64,000 nucleotides of DNA from positions 47,785-111,784 of the forward strand of contig JAPEUT010000059.1 in NCBI GenBank assembly GCA_027946375.1, in the 5' to 3' direction. This stretch comes from Neodidymelliopsis sp. IMI 364377. Its lineage: Eukaryota; Ascomycota; Dothideomycetes; Pleosporales; Didymellaceae. Below the pieces are notes generated by a model. The model saw nothing but the letters and a program-made list of their open reading frames with translations, had not been told where the DNA came from and made no database searches. Both the position numbers and the translations under genes were made by a program. Numbering within the stretch: the stretch's first letter is position 1; the number at the start of each line of letters is the position of its first letter. Positions 58,020-64,000 of the stretch are shown in pieces.

Positions 58020-60469
58020 ATCCGGTATACCCCGCAAGAGCATATGCTACTATTCATTGCTGGCGTTCAGGAGCACGGGTTAAAACTACATTGAGATTTT
58101 CCGAACTTCAGGCTATCTTGACGAGTCAACGAGATATTGCACACTCTCATCGAGATGTTCCGCCACATAGTGAAGCCACTGCTGTCTAAGAGATGAGACG
58201 CTGCCGCACTACACCCGCATTAGTGATTGCGATTTTCAAATCTTATCTCTCACTAGGTCGTGGCAGACCATGAACCCGCTGTCAACCAGTCTGACGTTTG
58301 CGGCAAGGCGACACATGTTTTGCAGGTGTGGGCATTGCGCTAGTGCCACTAGTCATCGACATGGACCGCACCGGCCAAACTTTATATTATCGTCAAACCA
58401 ACCAACTCCAACTCAAGCGTGATCCATATTCTACCAGAGCTGCAGCTTTTCCGACAATCTGATCGCCCACAAAGCTCAGTGCTTGGGAATTTGAGGTGGA
58501 CTCAGCGTGTTATGCACGTTCTTTTCCGACTGCAAGTCGCCCAAGCTCGTTCATCCTGTGTTCATCCTTCGTTCGAACTTTGGAACACTAAAAACCAACT
58601 GGCTTTACCGTATCCATCTACATCACCGAGATCTGCGAACGAAATGAAGATCATGTACACGAGTAATGGCCATTGTGGAGGTATCAAATGCTCAAGAGCC
58701 GTGCACCTCACACGAGCAGCGACCATTCGCAGCTCGGCGGATCTGGTCTTCCGCGGTTCCTACTTAGGAGCCTGAGTAATCTCCTACATGTGAGCTCCAC
58801 ATCTCCAGTTCTCAATGCGTGCAAGTGTCACGGATACTTGTGGGAAGTATCGTTCCTAGTCTCCGGCCGCTTCCTATCCCACGTGGTTTCGTATACGCCC
58901 CAACTCGTGTTCCTCATTTCCAGCCGCGCTCAGGGTGTTATGGAAATTGCTCGATGATCCTGGTGAGCTCAGGGTCAGGTTCAGGGCCATGTTCAGGGTC
59001 CGCGGATCTCAGTGATACTATCGAAAGCTAGCTGTCCAAGATTTCAACGGGATGGCCAAGCTTGCACGGCCGCTGCTTGGATCACTGACTCGAAAGCAGT
59101 AATGCATCATCCCAACCGGTGTTTCGTTGTCTGTGCCAAATGTCGCTGTTTTTTTTCCCCATGTCCCATGCCGATTCAGTTCGTCTGGAGAAATCATTGA
59201 GCATGACTCCCTTGTGTCGATCCCACATAGACCATTTCTATTCATGCGCAGCGGCGGACCCGGCGTTCATGCAAGCTGCTCACAACGCCACAAACGTTCG
59301 GGCTCGATTGTGCACTAATCTGAGGCTCAACAGTACGGTACTCGGACGGATCGACTTTGGATGGTTCCAACTGTAACGACATGTATAATGCATCTGGCAA
59401 CGCAGGAAGCTGGAGCGCATTAGCTCAACACAGTGGTCACGACAATTATTGGATGTAAGTGTCGGAGGACAGAGGTCCGTCCATACGCCGACACCGACGT
59501 TCCGGCTCAACATCGGCCTTGTGGCTGATGATATCCGCTGCATTATCTCGCCTTGCCGCCGAAACCTTGCTGGTTTCCGTGTTCCACAGAGGAGGAGGTG
59601 GATTTGAACCTGGTGCCGGATAGCGCTGAGCAAACTGTATTTAAGCGTGCACGTCCATCAAAGCCACTGACTAGGGTCCACGGTGGTACTACGCACGCTA
59701 CATGCACTTGCATTCGGAAGCAGTAGGAAGGAGAAGAATAGGGCATTACAGTAGACTAAGAACGGACCGATAGAAGCGCGTGTAGGGCGCAAGCGAGGAA
59801 GAAACGCAAAGTGTGCGCCTCGTGGGAGGGTCTTGTGGATTAGGTCCGCGGCGGGGGGAGGGTTGGAGAGTCGAGACTCTGGCATTCCATTTGATACGAG
59901 ATGGGGACAAGGCAACTGACTCTCGGCGAAGAGAAGAGCCGTGGGTGGGTAGAAGGTGGTGCGAGGGGTGTGTATGTGTGTATTTGGGTGCTGGATGAGC
60001 TAGGGTATTTGGGTGCTGGATGATCGGGAGTATTTGAGTGCTGGAGCATAGTGTTGAGTGTTGAGTGTTGACGTATTTGATGTGTTGTGGCTGCAGGCTA
60101 CTATAGTAAGTGTTTACGCAAAGGAGGTGTTTGACTGTGAGTGCAAGTAATAAAAGTAAATGCAAGTAACAAGAGGGAGAGTGTCGAGTGTCGTGGGTAT
60201 ATCTAAGAAGTATGAGAGAAAGGAGAAGAGTAAGAGGGAAGGCAAAACAGTTTACTATTATAACTTGTACTACTTTAAACATGTAAGCATATTCAAATTG
60301 ATATTAGAGAAGAGAAACTATTCATCTATTCATCCGTGTTATACTACTACTATTTAGGTACTACTACATATCAAGTATAATACAAGCAATACATGTTATA
60401 TATACAAGAAGAGTGAATTTACATATACATGTCTATTTGTCTATATCAGAAGCGACTACTATGACTATC
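58020..60469. other. Intergenic region with repeats and an AT-rich patch
   Basis: 2.4 kb between the PRPP synthetase gene and the 3' end of the PrpF-family gene. No supportable gene. It contains short imperfect tandem repeats (59978-60072), followed by an AT-rich stretch (about 60230-60430) made mostly of TA-rich words. A frame of 178 aa on the minus strand (59746-60282) is low-complexity repeat translation. Confidence 0.45.
59978..60072. repeat. Short imperfect tandem repeats
   Basis: The word GTATTTGGGTGCTGGATGA appears at about 59980-59998 and again at 60005-60023, with a third degenerate copy (GTATTTGAGTGCTGGA) at 60030-60045. A run of GTGTTGAGT repeats follows (60051-60072). Spacing is about 25 bp. 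It looks like a young minisatellite. Confidence 0.75.
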
Positions 60470-62335
60470 CTATTTCTTCCACCTCTCCTCTCTCGCTCTG
60501 TCCCTCTCCACCATCTCCCTCATCACTACTTGTTCCTCCCCTTTTCCTTCTTTTTTCTCTTCTTCTTCTACTCGTCTACTACTTTGCTTCTTCCTCTCCT
60601 TGTTGTGTTTTTGGTTGTCGAGAAGCCAGCGTGGACGGCCGTTTTTGTCGAGGGTGAGGGGCGTTCGAGGTGGTGGGGCCTGCACGGCTCTCTTAGATGG
60701 GGCGTGGTCTATTCTGCGGAACATGCGTGTTGGGGCGGGGTTCGTGGGTGGGTGTTCTTGTTTGGGCTGGGGTTGGGGGTGGTCTGTTTTGCGGTAGAAC
60801 ATGCGGATTGGGGCGAGTTTCTCGGTAGTGGTTTGGTCGCTGGACGGAGAGGTGGACATGTGTTCGGATATGTGGGATTCAGGTTCACCCTCCTCATCCT
60901 GGTAAAGATGTTTTGTAGATTGTCCTCGAGTCTCGAGCACAAAGGCCATGCCCAGTGAGTGTGTGCCGTTGGTGCCGTGTACCGTCCTCAAGGCCCTCTC
61001 TGCTGGCGTGTTGATGGCGTTGTTGGTCCAGAAGGTGGTTCCTTCGAACAGCCTCTTCGCAGTCCTGTAGACTGTGCCATTGACGGGGATGAGCTTGTTC
61101 TTGGCGTCCATGGTGGCGTCGACTTGCAGCCTCCCACTCGCATGTCCGATGGTGATGGCGCCGTCCATGACAGGGTCGGGTGCAAGCAGCTGTTCGACTA
61201 TGGTGCCGGGGATGCGGGCAGCGACTGCCGTGGTCAAGGCGGCGGTGAGGGGAATGGCGCGGTGTGGCTGCGTGTCGGAGAGGAAGCGGACGACGACATC
61301 GGTCTGCGAGGTCTCGAGCGTCTGGCCTGAGAGCACCGAATGCGCAGAAGACATGGAGACGAGCCCGATCTTGGGGATTGTGCGGGGGACGGCGTCTTCG
61401 GAGGGCGCGAGGCCCATGGCAACTGCAGCGGCCTTGCGTATGCGTTCGAGCAGGGCGAGCTTCTCTGGGAGCTTGTTGAAGTCGTTGGGTAGGAGGGTGC
61501 CGTCTACGCCGACGTCACTTGCGCGTATGAAGATGCAGGGGTTTGGGCCGTCGACACAGGTGAGCGTGTAGCCGAGGATGCGGTCGGTCTTGTTGCCGGT
61601 GGGCAGGACCTTGCCCGTCTTGCTGCCGTAGGGGCGCCTGAAGTCGAGCCTGATCCTGGAGCCAGGGCCCGTGACGCCGTCGATGGAGTAGTCGCCGACG
61701 ACAGCGGCCTGGCCACCGACGACGTCAAAGGTGGCGTCGATGCGCTTGTCGGTGTTGGTGTTGCGAATGGCGACGGTGACCTGGCCGTTGCCCTGGGCGT
61801 AGATGCGCGGGGGCAGCAGGCCGGCGTTGTAGGCGTAGGGGCCAACGGCGCTGCTCATGTTGCCGCAGTTGCCAGCGACGTCGACCTCGTCGCTCTCAAT
61901 GCCGAGGCCGACGAAGGTGTAGTCGACGTCGACGCCGTCCACCGCGTCGCTGCGGGCGTTGACCTGCTCAATCAGGCCCCGGGCCGCGTCGACGCCGTGG
62001 TGGTGGAGGCGGTCGGCAATGGCCTGGCGGGCGACGAGGCTGCGGGTGCCGTGGGGCTCGACGAGGCAGATCTTGCTGAGGCTCGAGAGGCCGGCGCCCA
62101 TGCCGTCGAGCTGGCGGCCAAAGGGGTCGCCGCTGCCCATGACCTGGCGGAACAGCGAGGGCCATTGGGCGCGGTCGGCGGGCAGGTGTCGGGGCTGGAA
62201 GAAGACGGCGCGCGAGGTGCCGCCGCGGTAGTAGGCGGCGGGGAGGGGCGTCTGCACGGGCGCCTTGGGCTGCGGCGTGTCACGGCGGGAGACGTGGGCC
62301 CTGATGCGCAGCGCAGAGCACGGCGAGGGCCTCAT
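60470..62335 (-). CDS. PrpF/AcnD-accessory-family isomerase with long C-terminal extension
   Basis: Member of the PrpF family (DUF453), which has a diaminopimelate-epimerase-like double fold and, in bacteria, isomerises 2-methylaconitate in propionate breakdown. Intronless frame; the start at 62335 (MRPSPCSALRIR) gives 621 aa, with an Arg-rich, acid-free N-terminus that could target mitochondria. The frame stays open to 62545 but that part translates a 7-bp repeat. Visible family motifs: PAAYYRGGTSRAVFF at the N-terminus, the candidate catalytic Cys157 in VAGNCGNMSSAVGPYAY, Lys88 in SSLSKICLVE, and DGTLLP. The core ends near GTHSLGMAFVLET (about residue 470). A charged, proline-rich tail of about 150 residues follows, containing two copies of a PAPxRMFxR-like motif. 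Substrate in this fungus is not known. Confidence 0.88.
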   Translation of the reverse strand: MRPSPCSALRIRAHVSRRDTPQPKAPVQTPLPAAYYRGGTSRAVFFQPRHLPADRAQWPSLFRQVMGSGDPFGRQLDGMGAGLSSLSKICLVEPHGTRSLVARQAIADRLHHHGVDAARGLIEQVNARSDAVDGVDVDYTFVGLGIESDEVDVAGNCGNMSSAVGPYAYNAGLLPPRIYAQGNGQVTVAIRNTNTDKRIDATFDVVGGQAAVVGDYSIDGVTGPGSRIRLDFRRPYGSKTGKVLPTGNKTDRILGYTLTCVDGPNPCIFIRASDVGVDGTLLPNDFNKLPEKLALLERIRKAAAVAMGLAPSEDAVPRTIPKIGLVSMSSAHSVLSGQTLETSQTDVVVRFLSDTQPHRAIPLTAALTTAVAARIPGTIVEQLLAPDPVMDGAITIGHASGRLQVDATMDAKNKLIPVNGTVYRTAKRLFEGTTFWTNNAINTPAERALRTVHGTNGTHSLGMAFVLETRGQSTKHLYQDEEGEPESHISEHMSTSPSSDQTTTEKLAPIRMFYRKTDHPQPQPKQEHPPTNPAPTRMFRRIDHAPSKRAVQAPPPRTPLTLDKNGRPRWLLDNQKHNKERKKQSSRRVEEEEKKEGKGEEQVVMREMVERDRAREERWKK

Positions 62336-62641
62336 GGCGCATTGCGAGGGTCGAGGGTCGAGGGTCGAGGGTCGAGGGTGGAAGGCGAGGCTTGGTGGGA
62401 CAGCGAGTGCGAGATGGAGAGCTCGGAATGGCAGGCCGAGGTGCGGATGCGCGTGGGCACGGACGGCGTGCGGTGACTGCGATGACCTCCGACAAATTTG
62501 TTTCTGGGCGCTTCTGCTGCTGCTACTACTGCTACCAACACTCATACATCATCACCACTTCGCCTTCCTTCGACTCCCACCTCGCCCGCCGCCTCTACGT
62601 CCCGTTCTTCCATCTCCCCCGCCCACCACACACACCTCACC
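62336..62641. promoter_or_regulatory. Bidirectional promoter, PrpF-like / MGE1, with a 7-bp repeat array
   Basis: 306 bp between divergent start codons (62335 minus, 62642 plus). It contains five perfect tandem copies of CGAGGGT (62345-62379) immediately upstream of the PrpF-like start and a pyrimidine-rich leader before MGE1. Confidence 0.5.
62345..62379. repeat. Five tandem copies of a 7-bp unit
   Basis: CGAGGGT is repeated five times without change. It begins 10 bp upstream of the chosen PrpF-like start codon, so it may lie in its 5' leader or extend the protein if the upstream ATG is used. Confidence 0.9.
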
Positions 62642-63374
62642 ATGTTCCAGCGCACCCTCCTCCGCGCCGCGAGACAGGCCGCCGTCCGCCCAGCCGCCTT
62701 TGCGCCCATCGCCCTGCGCGTCGCAAGCCCCCGCCTCGCTGCGCCCGCCATCAGATGCTACTCGGATGCGCCCGCCGCAAAGGAGGGCGAGGCCGCCGAG
62801 AACAAGGACGATGCGCCCAAGGATGAGGCGTCGCAGCTGAAGGAGCAGCTCGAGAAGAAGGACAAGGAGATTGTCGACCTCAAGGTACGCCCGCGCCCCT
62901 CCATGGCGCAATCCCCCAATGGCTGACCACTGCCCCCAGGACAAGTACCTCCGCTCCGTCGCCGACTTCCGCAACCTCCAGGAGCGCACCGCCCGCGAGA
63001 CAAAGGCCGCCAAGGACTTTGCCATCCAGCGCTTCGCCCGCGACCTCGTCGAGTCGGTCGACAACCTCGACCGCGCCCTCTCCACCGTCGCCCCCGAGAA
63101 GCTCAACGGCGACAACCAGGACCTGACGTCGCTGCACGAGGGCGTCAAGATGACCGACGGCATCCTCATCAACACCCTCAAGAAGCACGGCCTCGAGCGC
63201 TTCGACCCCGCCGACGCAAACGAGAAGTTTGACCCCAACGTCCACGAGGCCGTCTTCATGGCCCCCCAGCCCGGCAAGGAGGACAACGTCGTCTTCTTCA
63301 CCCAGCAAAAGGGCTTCCTGCTCAACGGCCGCGTCCTGAGGCCTGCCAAGGTCGGCGTCGTCAAGAACGCTTGA
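62642..63374 (+). CDS. MGE1: Mitochondrial GrpE homologue, nucleotide exchange factor of Hsp70
   Basis: Releases ADP from mitochondrial Hsp70 (Ssc1) during protein import and folding. Exons 62642-62884 and 62940-63374, with a 55-nt intron; 225 aa. The N-terminal about 40 residues (MFQRTLLRAARQAAVRPAAF...) are Arg/Ala-rich with no acidic residue, a matrix-targeting presequence. A long coiled-coil dimerisation helix follows (SQLKEQLEKKDKEIVDLKDKYLRSVADFRNLQERT, across the splice), then the beta-wing domain (GLERFDPADANEKFDPNVHEAVF to GRVLRPAKVGVV). The end, with LRPAKVGV, is the GrpE C-terminal signature. Codon use is strongly GC-biased at third positions, consistent with high expression. Confidence 0.97.
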
Positions 63375-63880
63375 ACATGACCACGCGGCTTCTTTCTTCC
63401 ACTCCCACGTTTGGGGAGTCTTGTCTTATCGACTGTCATCTGTATGAATACACCTGGATTGGTTATTTGGGCATGCTACGGTACATTGGCACGGCGTTGT
63501 TGTCTACACCATCTCTCTGTATATTCCCCTCTCACGCATTCTAAAAGCATGCCAGCTAGGACGAGCTGTCATTGTACCCTGTAATATTATCACGACCAAC
63601 GAGGCTTGCTACGATAGATGGATGGAGTAGATTCACCACAAATGCAATATATGCATCTTCTGTTTCTTTGACATGTAATTCGTGTATTGAGCAAGATTAC
63701 TTGATCGAGTATTAACACTCGCTCACTTGACACTAATAATCTTGACTTCTTTCTTAACACCTTTCTACTTGGACTCTTGGAATTATATTTAAAACTGGTA
63801 TATCCTCTGTTAGTTACTTATAACCTATTCTTCTTACTCTTGCTTATAACTTACTTGTATACTCTTCTTACTCTTAGTAT
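63375..63880. other. Convergent 3' flanks of MGE1 and the acyl-CoA synthetase
   Basis: 506 bases, the right half AT-rich with imperfect CTTACTCTTGCTTATAACTTA-like repeats (about 63820-63880). No gene. Terminators for both converging genes are expected here. Confidence 0.45.
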
Positions 63881-64000
63881 TTACAACTTGGCTCGCTCCC
63901 TCTCCACCAACATCCTCAACTCCTTCCGCAATATCTTCCCACTCGCACTCTTCGGAATCACATCCAAAAACACCACTCCCCCCCTCAACCACTTATACCC
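63881..64000 (-). CDS. Acyl-CoA synthetase / 4-coumarate-CoA ligase-like, C-terminal end (partial)
   Basis: The last 39 codons plus stop of an AMP-forming acyl-CoA synthetase, entering from beyond the right edge. The segment reads YKWLRGGVVFLDVIPKSASGKILRKEL in the family's C-terminal domain; the Lys of SGKILRK matches the catalytic lysine of adenylate-forming enzymes. The protein ends ERAKL, so the last three residues AKL form a peroxisomal targeting signal type 1. Plant 4CL-like peroxisomal ligases and fungal homologues show the same ending. Which acid is activated cannot be told from this fragment. Confidence 0.85.
   Translation of the reverse strand, partial: GYKWLRGGVVFLDVIPKSASGKILRKELRMLVERERAKL

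Noticed and set aside
59590..59650. tRNA-like T-arm on the minus strand (GGTTCAAATCC)
   Set aside because: The T-loop word is present but the upstream 70 bases do not provide a matching acceptor strand, D-arm A box or anticodon stem, and the T-stem itself does not pair fully.
59746..60282. 178-aa minus-strand frame near 60 kb
   Set aside because: It translates the minisatellite and low-complexity DNA and has no motif.
60413..60958. 181-aa plus-strand frame with hydrophobic stretch
   Set aside because: It is the antisense shadow of the PrpF-like gene's charged tail.
62336..62545. 70-residue N-terminal extension of the PrpF-like protein
   Set aside because: It translates the 7-bp repeat and the start at 62335 already gives an Arg-rich targeting-like N-terminus; it also runs close to the MGE1 leader.

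Overview
The window is nuclear DNA from a filamentous ascomycete, most likely a plant-associated Dothideomycete of the order Pleosporales. That placement is inferred from gene content and style. Genes carry several short introns (mostly 46-60 nt) with GTAAGT-like donors and CTAAC/CTGAC branch sites. Protein families are fungal (Tom1-type HECT ligase, Mus7/Mms22, Ama1-type APC/C activator), and a cutinase and an AA9 lytic polysaccharide monooxygenase (LPMO) are present. No transposase, reverse transcriptase, CRISPR array, rRNA or convincing tRNA was seen.

Layout. 1-2470 holds no supportable gene. 2471-14580 (-) is a giant TOM1/HUWE1-type E3 ubiquitin ligase. 15370-15744 (-) is a BLOC1S1/GCN5L1-like BLOC-1 subunit. 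16849-17662 (-) is a secreted cutinase. 19995-20663 (+) is a single-pass membrane protein. 21556-22594 (+) is an AA9 LPMO. 23043-24032 (+) is the mitochondrial Fe-S scaffold NFU1. 24466-25380 (-) is a MARVEL-like four-helix membrane protein. 26339-27652 (-) is an unidentified gene with in-frame TAG codons. 27990-34775 (-) is Mus7/Mms22. 34974-35420 (+) is a small membrane protein. 35445-36625 (-) is the Rab geranylgeranyltransferase alpha subunit. 36956-39784 (+) is a meiotic-type APC/C activator. 40080-40948 (-) is ribosomal protein eS6. 41483-42598 (-) is RNA polymerase II subunit RPB3. 44031-44887 (+) is calcipressin. 45392-46467 (-) is a mitochondrial dicarboxylate carrier. 46758-48463 (+) is mitochondrial Phe-tRNA synthetase. 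48464-53515 is a 5-kb gene desert. 53516-55227 (+) is a Pro/Ser-rich coiled-coil protein. 56561-58019 (+) is PRPP synthetase. 60470-62335 (-) is a PrpF-family isomerase with an unusual tail. 62642-63374 (+) is the mitochondrial GrpE homologue Mge1. 63881-64000 (-) is the 3' end of a peroxisomal acyl-CoA synthetase (4-coumarate-CoA ligase-like).

Most genes are housekeeping and are not organised as one pathway. Mitochondrial functions recur (NFU1, Dic1, mtPheRS, Mge1), as do cell-cycle and genome-stability functions (Mus7, APC/C activator, Tom1). The cutinase and the LPMO, about 4 kb apart, are the plant-polymer-degrading part. Several pairs are divergent and share short promoters (Mus7/small protein, Bet4/Ama1, Dic1/mtPheRS, PrpF/Mge1).

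The most notable observations concern splicing. The APC/C activator needs an AT-AC intron to restore the invariant PFRVLDAP motif. The dicarboxylate carrier needs a 5-nt microexon to build its first carrier signature. The unidentified gene at 26.3-27.7 kb needs a GC-AG intron, has an early in-frame TAG, and has a second TAG that only a 39-nt intron would remove. All gene models were derived by eye from the sequence and from conserved protein motifs; no alignment or transcript data were available.
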